DNA of 64,000 nucleotides from JBFLYC01 sp040756735 (GCA_040756735.1 JBFLYC010000007.1:1-64000), one strand, 5' to 3'. Counted from the stretch's first letter, positions 8,886-18,729 are shown. Notes: generated by a model from the sequence alone, not told the origin. Program-made: numbers and translations.

Positions 8886-10145
8886 ATGACGAGCATGATG
8901 GAGATAACAGTAGGCGGCAAGATCAAAGAAAGGATCAGCATACCTGGGGAAGTTTATCATGGTACCTTTAAACCGAAAAGCCTCACCGGTTTGGATCAGG
9001 CAGAGCTGGTTAGATCCGCAGTGTTAAAGCCCATTGATACCCTGCCTCTAAATGTTCTTGCCAGGGGGATGGCATCAGCAGTCATAATTATAAGCGACAG
9101 TACCAGAGGCATACCCAACGGCATTGTGCTGCCCCCTGTCATTGAGGAACTCATGCGTGCCGGCCTAACCAGGGAGCAGATTAAGATTATTGTGGCTGTA
9201 GGATTACACAGGGTGGCAACAAGTGAAGAACTCCAGTTGATTAAAGAACAGGCAGGAGGAGTAGAGGCAATTTCTCATAATGCATATGATGAAAGTGCCA
9301 TGGTTTTTCTAGGGTATACTCAAGACCAGACTCCTGTCTGGATCAACAAGGAAGTATGTGCAAGTCAGTTCAAAATTACAATTGGAAAAGTTGAACCCCA
9401 CGAATTTGCCGGTTTTACAGGGGGAAGAAAAAGTATTCTACCCGGTGTAGCCGGGGAAGAAACCATAAACTGGAACCACCGGCCTGCCAATTTGGAACAC
9501 CCTGCTTCTGTGCCAGGCAGGCTAAAGGGCAATCCCATCCATGAAGATATGGAGGAAACAGCCATGAAAGTGGGTGTGGATTTTTCCCTGCAGGTAATTT
9601 TGAATGAGCAGGATGAAGTCATGGGGGCTTTTGCAGGAAGCTTAATCGGTTCTCATGCCAGGGCTGCCCAGGTATCCAGGGAATTGGCTGCCGTTGATGT
9701 TAAGCAGATACCGAACTTGATAATATGTCACCCCGGCAATATTTTAGAGATAAATCTTTACCAGGCGTTAAAGGCTGTTTTTGCAGCGGCGGAGATTATA
9801 GAGGATAATGGCATTATTATTCTTTCAGCTGCATGCCCGGAAGGAATAGGAAACCGGTTATATCTGGAACCCTATGAAGGAGCAGCATCCCTGGACGAAG
9901 TACTGGTTAGGGCCAGCGCTAATTACAGTGCGCCTGTTGACCATGCCATCCTTTTAGCAAAGGTTTTTAAGCGAAATATCAAGGTATTTTGCTGTTGTCC
10001 GGGGGTTGATGAGCAGACGTTAAGAACTTTTTTGCTGGAGCCTTTTAATAGTCTCCAGAACGCTCTTGAGAAAGCATTGAAAAGCATGAATGCGCCCAGG
10101 CTGGTAATACTTGAAAGGGCCCAGGCGCTATTATCCAACACGTAG
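8886..10145 (+). CDS. LarA homologue: NPN-dependent 2-hydroxyacid racemase (phenyllactate-type?)
   Basis: A 419-residue LarA-family enzyme. The residues known in Lactiplantibacillus LarA line up almost exactly: R74 in DSTRG (R75), H108 in VGLHR (H108), H172 in PHEFAGF (H174), K182 in TGGRKSILPG (K184, the NPN-bound lysine) and H198 in NWNH (H200, a nickel ligand). It should therefore bind the nickel-pincer nucleotide made by LarB/C/E, none of which is in this window. It lies 18 bases after the ligase beta gene and 22 bases before the GlcDE fusion. The inferred role is racemising an aryl or aliphatic 2-hydroxy acid so that both enantiomers reach the GlcDEF oxidase. The precise substrate is not proven by sequence. 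Confidence 0.85.
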   Translation: MTSMMEITVGGKIKERISIPGEVYHGTFKPKSLTGLDQAELVRSAVLKPIDTLPLNVLARGMASAVIIISDSTRGIPNGIVLPPVIEELMRAGLTREQIKIIVAVGLHRVATSEELQLIKEQAGGVEAISHNAYDESAMVFLGYTQDQTPVWINKEVCASQFKITIGKVEPHEFAGFTGGRKSILPGVAGEETINWNHRPANLEHPASVPGRLKGNPIHEDMEETAMKVGVDFSLQVILNEQDEVMGAFAGSLIGSHARAAQVSRELAAVDVKQIPNLIICHPGNILEINLYQALKAVFAAAEIIEDNGIIILSAACPEGIGNRLYLEPYEGAASLDEVLVRASANYSAPVDHAILLAKVFKRNIKVFCCCPGVDEQTLRTFLLEPFNSLQNALEKALKSMNAPRLVILERAQALLSNT

Positions 10146-10167
10146 CAAGGGGAAATGAGGTGCAATA

Positions 10168-12942
10168 ATGGCATCTGAGGTAATCAGCAAGGCATTGCAA
10201 GAAATAAAAACAATTGTGGGCGCTCATGATGTTTTAAGCAAAAAAAAAGACATGCTTACCTATAGATATGCAGCTACCACATCAGGTCCACCGCCCATGG
10301 CGGTCATTTTTCCAAAAAGTACTGAAGAAGTATCCCAGGTTCTCAAGGTATTGCATAAATATAAAGTGCCCGTTATTGCCAGGGGCGCCGGTACCAATCT
10401 AAACGGTGGAACGGTAATTTCAAAAGAAGGGGTGGTTTTGGAATTAGCGAAAATGCATCGTATTCTAGAGGTAGACCTCCAAAACCGCCATGTGCTTGTT
10501 GAAGCAGGGGTGACAAACCTTGAGGTGCAGCAGGCCATTGAACCCCACGGCTTCATGTTTGCTCCTGATCCGGCAAGCCAGCAGGTATCTACCATGGGAG
10601 GCAACATTGCCGAAAATGCCGGCGGACCACGCTGTGTAAAGTATGGAGTGACAGTTAATCATGTTCTGGGATTAGAAGTGGCGCTCAGTGACGGCAGGGT
10701 GTTAATCTTAAATGGTCCCTTGGAGGGGCTTCCTGGTTATGACTTCACAGGCATCATGCATGCTTCAGAGGGGACCTTTGGTATAATCACCAAGGCCTGG
10801 CTTAGAATTATGCCTAAACCCCAGGCAATAAAAACCATGATGGCTATTTTTGATACCCTTGAAGATGCGGCAAGAACCGTTTCGCAGATTATTGCCCAGG
10901 GAATAATACCTGCTACCTTGGAGCTCATTGATCATCCAATACTTAAAGCCGTGGAGCAGACCGTTAAAATAGGGTACCCCCTGGATGCAGAAGCTGTTCT
11001 TTTAATTGAGGTGGATGGTCATGCAGAGAGTCTTGATTCTCAAGCCCTAAAAATAGTTGCCATCTGCAAAGAAAACAACGTGCGCGAGACTAAAGTTGCT
11101 CAAACTGAAAGGGAAAGAGAGCTTTTATGGTCTGGACGCAGGGGAGCTGTGGGAAGTATAGCAAGGCTAAAGCCTTCTTTTGCTGAAGAAGATATAACCA
11201 TACCAAGAACTAAACTTCCGGAAATGCTGAAAACCATTGCCAAGATTGGTGAAAAGTATTCATTAATTATCGGCAATGTTTTTCATGCCGGTGACGGCAA
11301 TTTCCACCCTGTTGTACTTTATGACAGCCGTGACCCGCAGGAAAGTCAAAGGGTCATTGAAGCTAATTTTGAGATTATGAAGGAAGCAGCCAAGCTGGGG
11401 GGTACGGTTAGCGGTGAACACGGTATCGGCATGGAAAAGTTAAAGGGCATGCCCTTAATTTTTTCCTGCGAGGATATGTCTTTTATGCGCAGGTTGAAGC
11501 TTGCTTTTGACCCGCAAGATATTCTCAATCCCGGGAAGGTTATCCCAGAGGATGTTTGTAAAGAAACTGCTGCAGCCCTTGACAGAGTTGGGCAGACTTT
11601 AAAGGAATCTGCCGATACTGATACTGATACTGATAGAAGCAGATTCCTTGAACAATTAAAAATTCTAATTGATGACAGCAGGGTTTGTTTTGATAAAGGG
11701 ATTTTTGATAAATATACCATAGGCGGTAAAACCCCCTGGTGTTGTGTGAAACCGCAAGACCCTGCAGAAATGGCTGCTGTAGTTAAACTTGCTAATGAAT
11801 ACAGTATTGCCTTGGTGCCCTGGGGTAACGGAACCAAGCAGGCAATTGGAGCCCCTCCGGATAAATATGATGTGGTAACCCTCACCGGAGACTTGGACAG
11901 GATTATAGAAATTGATGTTGGCAACCTCACTGCTACAGTTGAAGCAGGAGTATCCTTGCAGAAGCTGCAGCAAAGCTTACATGAGCAAAACCTGCTCCTG
12001 CCTATTGACCCGTTAGAAGCGGGAAACCCCACTTTGGGTGGACTTGTTGCTGCAAACAGCACAGGAGGTTTGAGGCTTCAATATAAAACCCTTAAAGACA
12101 TGGTATTGGGTTTTGAGATGATTAGCCCCCAGGGAGAACTTATCAAGTACGGTGGGAAAAACCTTAAAAATGTGGCAGGCTATGACCTGTGCAAATTACT
12201 TGTCGGGTCCTGGGGGACCATGGGTATTTTAACGAAAGTAACTCTTAAACTTTTTCCCTTCTCAGAAAAAGCTGTTTACCGGGTATATGGTACAGAGGAT
12301 TTTGGTGCATTCAAAAAATATTTGCTGGATATTCAGAATTCAAAGCTGGAACTTTCAACCTTTGATGTCCTGGTTAAAGATTTCTCCTATTATGTTAACC
12401 TGTGTTTGAGCGGGCCCAAGGAATCTGTGGACAAACAAATAAACCTGTTAAACACTTTATCCGAGAATAAGATGAAACTGATTACTGAACAAGATGATAA
12501 ACTGCTGGGCAGTGGCAGGGATTTTATTCTTAAGGCTTTTCCCAGGGGTTTATTTAGTCCGGACAATACTCTGATAAAAAGCTGTCTGCTTTTTGCCAGC
12601 ATATCAGACTTTATTGAGCAAATACTTGAACACAATAAACCTGGGGATGTTACCATTTATGCTCATGCTGCAAACGGTATTATTTATGCAGTATATCATG
12701 GTCAGGGATGTGCTGAAGTAATTGATAAATTTAGGAAGATAGCGGATGAGTTCAGCCAGGGCAATCCCTGGGGGGTACATATATTGGGAACAGGCGCCGG
12801 ATATACCGGAAGGGCTGGTGGAGAAAGTCCGCCAGATCAAAACACAGATCTTTTAACCGGGCTTACTGTCAGCATCAAAAAGATGCTTGATCCCAATAAT
12901 GTCTTAAATCCAGGTAGGACTGCAGGGGGTATCATCATATGA
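10168..12942 (+). CDS. GlcD-GlcE fusion: FAD-linked 2-hydroxyacid dehydrogenase
   Basis: A 924-residue protein containing two complete FAD-binding PCMH modules. Residues 1-465 are GlcD-like: ARGAGTNLNGG and GGNIAENAGGPRCVKYG for FAD, and a C-terminal FAD-oxidase end with GEHGIGMEK and LDPQDILNPGKV-type sequence. Residues 490-924 are GlcE-like: PWGNGTKQ, NPTLGGLVAANSTGG, and LDPNNVLNPGR at the end. In most bacteria glcD and glcE are separate genes. The two halves are joined by a short acidic linker with three tandem GATACT hexamers at 11614-11635 (DTDTDTD), just where a fusion seam is expected. With GlcF it should oxidise a 2-hydroxy acid such as (aryl)lactate to the 2-oxo acid used by IorAB. 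Confidence 0.88.
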   Translation: MASEVISKALQEIKTIVGAHDVLSKKKDMLTYRYAATTSGPPPMAVIFPKSTEEVSQVLKVLHKYKVPVIARGAGTNLNGGTVISKEGVVLELAKMHRILEVDLQNRHVLVEAGVTNLEVQQAIEPHGFMFAPDPASQQVSTMGGNIAENAGGPRCVKYGVTVNHVLGLEVALSDGRVLILNGPLEGLPGYDFTGIMHASEGTFGIITKAWLRIMPKPQAIKTMMAIFDTLEDAARTVSQIIAQGIIPATLELIDHPILKAVEQTVKIGYPLDAEAVLLIEVDGHAESLDSQALKIVAICKENNVRETKVAQTERERELLWSGRRGAVGSIARLKPSFAEEDITIPRTKLPEMLKTIAKIGEKYSLIIGNVFHAGDGNFHPVVLYDSRDPQESQRVIEANFEIMKEAAKLGGTVSGEHGIGMEKLKGMPLIFSCEDMSFMRRLKLAFDPQDILNPGKVIPEDVCKETAAALDRVGQTLKESADTDTDTDRSRFLEQLKILIDDSRVCFDKGIFDKYTIGGKTPWCCVKPQDPAEMAAVVKLANEYSIALVPWGNGTKQAIGAPPDKYDVVTLTGDLDRIIEIDVGNLTATVEAGVSLQKLQQSLHEQNLLLPIDPLEAGNPTLGGLVAANSTGGLRLQYKTLKDMVLGFEMISPQGELIKYGGKNLKNVAGYDLCKLLVGSWGTMGILTKVTLKLFPFSEKAVYRVYGTEDFGAFKKYLLDIQNSKLELSTFDVLVKDFSYYVNLCLSGPKESVDKQINLLNTLSENKMKLITEQDDKLLGSGRDFILKAFPRGLFSPDNTLIKSCLLFASISDFIEQILEHNKPGDVTIYAHAANGIIYAVYHGQGCAEVIDKFRKIADEFSQGNPWGVHILGTGAGYTGRAGGESPPDQNTDLLTGLTVSIKKMLDPNNVLNPGRTAGGIII
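11614..11635 (+). repeat. GATACT hexamer repeat at the GlcD-GlcE junction
   Basis: Three full copies of GATACT plus GATA encode Asp-Thr repeats in the linker between the two FAD modules. The repeat is in frame and could vary in copy number without breaking the protein. Confidence 0.7.
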
Positions 12943-14183
12943 ATAAACTGCAAGAATTGTATGAAGAAATATCAAAGTGTAATAAATGCGGGTTTTGCCA
13001 GAGTGTGTGCCCTGTCTTCCAAGAAACCAGGATTGAAGGTTCTGTAGCTAGAGGCAGATTAGCGCTCATTAGAGAAACTGTAGAAGGGCAAATAGCCTTT
13101 GATCATGAATTCAAAGATACCCTTTACGAATGCCTGTTGTGCAAAAACTGTGTAGAAAACTGCCCTGGTGGAGTTACAGGGGACAGTATTCTGCTGGCTG
13201 CAAGGGAAACCATGGCAGCAAATCATATACCCCTTGTACAGAAACTTGTTTTTAACCACTTGTTGAAACACCCAAAGCGCCTTTCGCTGACGGGCAGGCT
13301 CCTGCAGATATATGAAAAAACAGGATTAAGAAAAGCCTTTAGAAAGACAGGCTTAATAGGTTTATTAGGGCCCCTGGCAAAATCCGAAGATTTTTTGCCG
13401 AAAATAGCCAATACCTTCAGGGATCTCCAGGGAGGTTTGGCGCCAAATCCTCAAGAGGCGAATTATAAGGTGAGTTTTTTCCTGGGCTGCGGAACTAACC
13501 TTCTTAAGCCCAGTCAGGGTTTTGCTGCAGTTAATACTTTAAGAAAACTTGGATGTTTTGTACAGATACCTGAAACCTTATGCTGCAGTCTGCCGGCTGT
13601 GTCTTATGGGCATAGCGGAGTTGCACAAGAGATGGCCAAGAAAAACATAGAGCTTTTGCTGGCTGAAGAAAGTGATTATATTGTATCAGATTGTGCAAGC
13701 TGCAGCAGCGCTCTTAAGGATTATCCAAAGCTTTTTAAAGAAGACGATGCATACTATCAGAAAGCCCTTGATGTGGCCTGCAAGGTCCATGACTATGCCC
13801 AGTTAACTCTGAAGCTTTCAACTGGCTCATGGCAGCGGCCTAAAGAGCAGGTAGTGACTTATCATGTTCCCTGCCACCTCGCCCGGGGTTTAAAGGCTGG
13901 GAGTGAACCTAAAAAACTCCTGGCAGACATCAAAGGTCTTAATTATGTGGAACTCCCTGAAGCAGATTACTGCTGCGGCGCAGCGGGGTCTTATTTTATC
14001 ACATATCCAGAGCTGTCCGAGAAAGTTTTAAGAAGAAAGATGCAAAATATCAAAAAGACAGGAGCTTCCCTTGTAGCTACCAGCTGCCCGGCGTGTGTCA
14101 TGCAGCTCGAAAGGGGAGCCAGGATGATTAACCACCCTGTAAAAGTTATGCATATTGCAGAGATAATTGAGGGGATTGTATAG
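12939..14183 (+). CDS. glcF: GlcF-type iron-sulfur subunit of 2-hydroxyacid dehydrogenase
   Basis: A 414-residue electron-transfer subunit. Two 4Fe-4S sites appear at the N-terminus (CNKCGFCQSVCP about residues 15-26 and CLLCKNCVENCP about 66-77). Two cysteine-rich CCG domains follow (GCGTNLLKP with TLCCSLPA, then VPCHLARG with DYCCGAAGSY and TSCPACVMQL). It overlaps the GlcDE fusion gene by 4 bases (ATGA), so the two are translationally coupled and almost certainly form one complex. The electron acceptor is not evident: no electron-transfer flavoprotein genes are present here. Confidence 0.88.
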   Translation: MNKLQELYEEISKCNKCGFCQSVCPVFQETRIEGSVARGRLALIRETVEGQIAFDHEFKDTLYECLLCKNCVENCPGGVTGDSILLAARETMAANHIPLVQKLVFNHLLKHPKRLSLTGRLLQIYEKTGLRKAFRKTGLIGLLGPLAKSEDFLPKIANTFRDLQGGLAPNPQEANYKVSFFLGCGTNLLKPSQGFAAVNTLRKLGCFVQIPETLCCSLPAVSYGHSGVAQEMAKKNIELLLAEESDYIVSDCASCSSALKDYPKLFKEDDAYYQKALDVACKVHDYAQLTLKLSTGSWQRPKEQVVTYHVPCHLARGLKAGSEPKKLLADIKGLNYVELPEADYCCGAAGSYFITYPELSEKVLRRKMQNIKKTGASLVATSCPACVMQLERGARMINHPVKVMHIAEIIEGIV

Positions 14184-14187
14184 AACA

Positions 14188-15915
14188 ATGCATCTGGAAT
14201 TATTGGATGAGGAATTAATAGAAAAAATACTCCAAAAATTCACTTCTGGTCTTGTCATCCTTAATGATCATGAAGAGGTTATTTGGGCTGACCGTCTTGC
14301 CGAAAAAATCTGTGGGAATACAGAAATAATTAACAAAAAATACGCTGATGTTTTTTCTATTTCATTAAGTAAGATTCTAAACCAACCTCAGATAATCACA
14401 TCCTTGTCCGGTCAAAAATTTAGATTAGCAGCGGCTAGTTATCCTTGCAGTAAGAGAGAGTATACTATTGTATCCATAGAAGAAATAACTGACTTAAAAA
14501 GCGCTGAAACACGATTATTCTGTCTAGAAAAAATACTTGAAGCCATTAACGATGGTATTATTGTAAGTGATTACGAGGGGCGCATAGCGCTATACAACAA
14601 ATCCCAGGAAAAGCTAGAAGACATGGCGTCTCAGGATATGGTTGGCAAGTATCTTTGGGATGCTTACAACTACAATGAGGAGTTATCCGAGCACAGAGGA
14701 GTATATAAGAAAGGTATTCCCATAATTAACAGGTATCGTGCTCATGCTTATAAAGACGGCATCCCCAAATATCTTTCTTACAGCACTTACCCAATTGAAA
14801 AAGACGGCGAAATAATTGCCGTTTTTTCCATAAGCAAAAATGAAACCAAACTGCAGAGTTTGCTTGCCGAGACCATAGAATTGAAGCGCCAATTAATTAG
14901 TCAAGGTGAAGTCAATGGCAGACCTGTTTCAGGCAATGGCACCAAATATACATTTGCCGATATAGTATGTGAGAGCGCTGTAATGCAAAATCTCATCAAG
15001 GAAGCAGAAATGATTTCTACTTTAGATACCACAGTTCTTATTTCAGGCGAGACGGGCACCGGCAAGGAAGTTTTTGCCCAGAGCATTCATAATTTCAGCA
15101 AAAACCAAAATGAGCCTTTTATAGCCATCAACTGCGCTGCCATACCTGAAACATTGTTGGAAAGCATACTCTTTGGTACAACCAAGGGGGCTTATACAGG
15201 GGCTGTGGACCAAAAAGGACTTTTCGAGGAGGCCAGGGGAGGAACCTTGTTTTTGGATGAGATAAATTCCATGCCATTAACCCTCCAACCCAAGCTATTA
15301 AGGGTTTTGCAGGAAAGGAATGTGAGGCGGGTAGGTGGACTGAAAGTTAATCCTATTCACTGCAGGGTAATTTGTGCTGCCAATGAAGATCCCAGGCAGT
15401 TAGTCAGCACAGGCGCCTTAAGGCAGGATTTGTTTTACCGCATTGCAGGCATCTGCATGCATATCCCGCCGTTGCGAGAAAGGGTTGAGGACATTGTCTG
15501 TTTGACCAAGTATTTTATACGCAAGTACAATAAACAGTTGAATAAACAAATTAAAGGGTGTTCCAAAAATCTTGAAGATTCTATGCTAAAGTATAATTGG
15601 CCGGGTAATGTAAGGGAGTTGGAGCATCTCATCCAAAACCTTATGATAAGAGCAAATGATAAACAGGTTTACTTAAATCTCGAAAACATTCCTCATTATC
15701 TAAGGGAAATGATTGTACCGAACAATAGCATAGAAGTGCAGGAAGCCTATAGAAAATCATTGCCGGCTATGTTGCATGATGCGGAAAGGAAAATGATCCT
15801 GCAGGTATTGGAGAAAAACAGGTGGAACCTGACAAAAAGCGCCCAGGAAATGGGCATAATCAGGCAGAGCCTGCAGTCTCGGATGAAAAAGCTAGGTATC
15901 AAAAGGAAGAAGTAA
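14188..15915 (+). CDS. Sigma-54-dependent PAS-AAA+-Fis transcriptional activator
   Basis: A 575-residue regulator starting at the ATG at 14188; a TTG at 14167 is an alternative and overlaps glcF. Two PAS-like sensor regions (about residues 10-100 and 115-225) precede the AAA+ domain. Walker A GETGTGKE lies at about 287-294 and the sigma-54 contact loop GAYTGA at about 334-339, followed by Walker B GGTLFLDEIN. A Fis-type helix-turn-helix forms the last 40 residues. It is the last gene of the hydroxy-acid operon, so it probably senses its substrate. No clear -24/-12 site is visible before that operon within the window; the only good one lies before hutU. Confidence 0.9.
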   Translation: MHLELLDEELIEKILQKFTSGLVILNDHEEVIWADRLAEKICGNTEIINKKYADVFSISLSKILNQPQIITSLSGQKFRLAAASYPCSKREYTIVSIEEITDLKSAETRLFCLEKILEAINDGIIVSDYEGRIALYNKSQEKLEDMASQDMVGKYLWDAYNYNEELSEHRGVYKKGIPIINRYRAHAYKDGIPKYLSYSTYPIEKDGEIIAVFSISKNETKLQSLLAETIELKRQLISQGEVNGRPVSGNGTKYTFADIVCESAVMQNLIKEAEMISTLDTTVLISGETGTGKEVFAQSIHNFSKNQNEPFIAINCAAIPETLLESILFGTTKGAYTGAVDQKGLFEEARGGTLFLDEINSMPLTLQPKLLRVLQERNVRRVGGLKVNPIHCRVICAANEDPRQLVSTGALRQDLFYRIAGICMHIPPLRERVEDIVCLTKYFIRKYNKQLNKQIKGCSKNLEDSMLKYNWPGNVRELEHLIQNLMIRANDKQVYLNLENIPHYLREMIVPNNSIEVQEAYRKSLPAMLHDAERKMILQVLEKNRWNLTKSAQEMGIIRQSLQSRMKKLGIKRKK

Positions 15916-15945
15916 TGAAGCAGTACTTTAGCATAAAATCTTGGG

Positions 15946-17001
15946 TTAATCCTGCCTGATTACAGCAACAAAGTGGGGGAGGACTTTAAATCTCACTAAA
16001 TCACCTGCTTTAACTTCTTTTTCCGGGTGAATATGGGTCAGCAAATTCTGCCTGATTCCATTATCTAAAACCACTTCCACCACGGCATCAATGGATTCCC
16101 CAGTATATGTCGACTCCTTTATACAGCCGTTTATCTGACCTTCCGGATCCATTTCCAAAGCATCCGGCCTGATTGAAATATAAACTTTCTCCCCGGTCTG
16201 AAGGCCATGAGTATGGCTGCAGGGTATTATGCCAAGATCCGTTACTACGGACGCTTCGTCCGTGCCTATTTTCCCTTCTAAAATATTGGATTGGCCTACA
16301 AATGTTGCTACAAATCTATTTTCAGGATACTGGTAAATTTCTCGAGGTGTGCCTTTTTGCTGAACTACTCCTTTATGCATAACGACTATTTTATCGGAAA
16401 TTGCCAATGCGTCCTTCTGATCATGGGAAACAAATATAGCAGTTGCCCCTGCTTCCTTAATAATTCGCTTTACTTCATAACGCATGTGTACTCGCAGGTC
16501 TGCATCCAAATTACTAAAGGGTTCATCTAATAGTATCACAACCGGCCTGCGTGTTAGTGCCCTGGCTAAAGCTACCCTTTGCTGCTGTCCCCCTGATAAT
16601 TCATGAGGATAACGCTTTTCATAGCCCTTTAAGTTAACTAATTCAATAACCTCCATTATTCTTTTGTTGCGATCTATTGCCTTATAGCCAAATCCTACAT
16701 TATTAAAGACATTAAGATGAGGAAACAAGGCATAGTCTTGGAAAACCATTCCTACTCCACGTTTTTCCGGTGGTATCCATGTATTGCTATCACTCACTAC
16801 CTTGCCGGCAAGGGTTATGCTGCCGCCATCTGCCCTTTCAAAGCCGGCTATCAGACGAAGGGTCGTTGATTTGCCGCATCCGCTAGGCCCAAGTAATGTA
16901 ATGATAGCTCCTTTTTCCACAGCTAAGCAGATGTTTTTTACAGCCGGCTCCCTGGTCCCGGGATAGGTCTTTGTTACTGATTTTAACTCAATATCATACA
17001 T
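15946..17001 (-). CDS. fbpC: ABC transporter ATP-binding protein, ferric-iron type
   Basis: A 351-residue ATPase of the FbpC/PotA class. It has Walker A GPSGCGKST, signature LSGGQQQR and Walker B LLDEPFSNLD, followed by a C-terminal TOBE-like regulatory domain (about residues 230-351). The ATG at 17001 follows AGGGGTG by six bases and is preferred to the GTG at 17010. It ends a three-gene minus-strand operon downstream of the permease (11-base gap) and substrate-binding protein. The Fur box upstream of the first gene makes iron the likely substrate. Confidence 0.88.
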   Translation of the reverse strand: MYDIELKSVTKTYPGTREPAVKNICLAVEKGAIITLLGPSGCGKSTTLRLIAGFERADGGSITLAGKVVSDSNTWIPPEKRGVGMVFQDYALFPHLNVFNNVGFGYKAIDRNKRIMEVIELVNLKGYEKRYPHELSGGQQQRVALARALTRRPVVILLDEPFSNLDADLRVHMRYEVKRIIKEAGATAIFVSHDQKDALAISDKIVVMHKGVVQQKGTPREIYQYPENRFVATFVGQSNILEGKIGTDEASVVTDLGIIPCSHTHGLQTGEKVYISIRPDALEMDPEGQINGCIKESTYTGESIDAVVEVVLDNGIRQNLLTHIHPEKEVKAGDLVRFKVLPHFVAVIRQD

Positions 17002-17012
17002 ATTTTTCACCC

Positions 17013-18692
17013 CTAGTATTTGCTTAACATATATCGCAAGGGAATAATAGATACAATAATAATTAACAAAGCGGCAGGTGCTGCCAGGTAATAAAGTGCG
17101 TCATGAGCTTCAAAGTAAATTCGAACTGCTAATGTATCAAAACCTGGTGGACGCAGCATGAGAGAAACCGGGAGCTCTTTAATGGAACTGACAAAAACCA
17201 GGGCTCCTCCAGCCAGTACCCCAGGCAGCATATTTGGAAGGATAACCATAAGCATAACCTTCCAAGGAGGATAGCCAAGATTGCGGGCCGCCTCATCAAT
17301 TCTTGGTGAAACAAGGCTTAATGATGCCTCGCCTGCTTGCATTGCCTGGGGCAGAAAACGGACAACAAAGGCCAAGGCAATCATGTAGAAGGAACGATAA
17401 AGCATAGGTATATGATTGTTAAAGATAAAAATAAATCCCAAGGCAACAATTACTCCGGGAAGGGCGTATCCTGTGTAAGACAGCCTATCAACTATACTTG
17501 AAACAATGGATGGATAACGGGTTTTTAGATAAATAATGGGCATAGCAGATAACATACACAGTACAGCTGCAAGACCAGAAACTTTTAAACTATTTAATGC
17601 AAAACCAAAGAACCTCTCATCAAGGGCTCCCATACCAATTCCAATGCTTGACCAATAAACAAGTACGCTGATTGGCAGAAATACAGATATAAAAAATATT
17701 GCACTAACATAAAGAAACGCTAATGGTTTCCATTTGCCCAAAGGTAGGATTGAAGGTTCTCTGTAAGTGTTTGCAGTTTGATAATATTTGTTTTTCTTTC
17801 GAGTATGAGACTCAATCCATAGTATACCAACAGTCAACACTATAAGAACCAGACTTAGTACCGCAGCAGAGGCGGTATCAAAACCTGCTCTTTGGAAGTA
17901 GATAGCAGAAGTAAATGTTACATACCGAAGCATGGCAACAGCGCCAAAATCGGACAACACATAGAGTGAAACCAGAATAGCTCCTGCGCCAATTGCAGGG
18001 CGTAAAAAGGGTAAATATACCTTCCAAAATATTTGTGAGGTGCTCATACCCAGGGAACGAGCCGCTTCTTCAAAATTGCGGTTCATTTTACGAAGAGCAG
18101 CGCTTGCAATTAAATATACATAAGGATACGTGAACATGCTCAATACAAAAAAAACACCCCAAAATGAAAAAATATTAATCGGATAATCTCCAAATATATT
18201 GACTAACCAAGGAGAATCCCGCCAAAAATCCCGGGCCCATCCACTGCGACCAAATACTATAATATATGTTACAGCTCCTACATAAGGAGGTATGAGCAGG
18301 GGCAGAGCCAATATCCATAGCCAAATTTTTCTGCCCGGGATATCTGTACGTATAACGATCCATGCCAGTGAAACTCCAACTATTACAGTACATACCGTAA
18401 CGGCAGCTGTAAGCGAAAGAGTATTCCATAATAACTGAGGAATTCTTTCATCAAGAAGACGCATCCATCGGTGTAGTCCTGCAAATAGTGAACGCCAAAT
18501 GACATAAATAATTGGAATTGACATAATTAATGCTACCAGAAGGCTAAACAAAAGCAGTATTGACCCCGGAGGATTACCCTGCCAGAGGTCCATCCACTTT
18601 CTTCTAAGAAAATGGAGAATGGTTGGGGAAGTTCTTTCCCCAACCCTGGCATTTTCATTCATGTTTAAACGTTCTGTCGTATTATTACTCAT
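17013..18692 (-). CDS. fbpB: ABC transporter permease, two fused FbpB-type domains
   Basis: A 559-residue inner-membrane protein with about twelve hydrophobic helices in two permease modules. Each has the cytoplasmic EAA loop that docks with the ATPase: FEEAARSLGMS and IDEAARNLGYP, both followed by the LP-x(2,3)-P-x(3)-G pattern. The ATG at 18692 follows GGGGAGAGG; a TTG at 18728 would add 12 residues with no ribosome site. Fused permeases are usual in ferric-ion transporters such as FbpB and SfuB. Confidence 0.88.
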   Translation of the reverse strand: MSNNTTERLNMNENARVGERTSPTILHFLRRKWMDLWQGNPPGSILLLFSLLVALIMSIPIIYVIWRSLFAGLHRWMRLLDERIPQLLWNTLSLTAAVTVCTVIVGVSLAWIVIRTDIPGRKIWLWILALPLLIPPYVGAVTYIIVFGRSGWARDFWRDSPWLVNIFGDYPINIFSFWGVFFVLSMFTYPYVYLIASAALRKMNRNFEEAARSLGMSTSQIFWKVYLPFLRPAIGAGAILVSLYVLSDFGAVAMLRYVTFTSAIYFQRAGFDTASAAVLSLVLIVLTVGILWIESHTRKKNKYYQTANTYREPSILPLGKWKPLAFLYVSAIFFISVFLPISVLVYWSSIGIGMGALDERFFGFALNSLKVSGLAAVLCMLSAMPIIYLKTRYPSIVSSIVDRLSYTGYALPGVIVALGFIFIFNNHIPMLYRSFYMIALAFVVRFLPQAMQAGEASLSLVSPRIDEAARNLGYPPWKVMLMVILPNMLPGVLAGGALVFVSSIKELPVSLMLRPPGFDTLAVRIYFEAHDALYYLAAPAALLIIIVSIIPLRYMLSKY

Positions 18693-18729
18693 TGCGCCTC
18701 TCCCCAATGCTGTCAGATTAGGATTCAAT

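Noticed and set aside
11614..11635. Frameshift between separate glcD and glcE genes
   Set aside because: The frame is continuous through the repeat and the linker is plausible, so a real fusion is the simpler reading.
11346..12062. 238-residue minus-strand frame
   Set aside because: It is antisense to the GlcD-GlcE fusion, has no ribosome site and a Ser/Pro/Thr-rich composition typical of a shadow frame.
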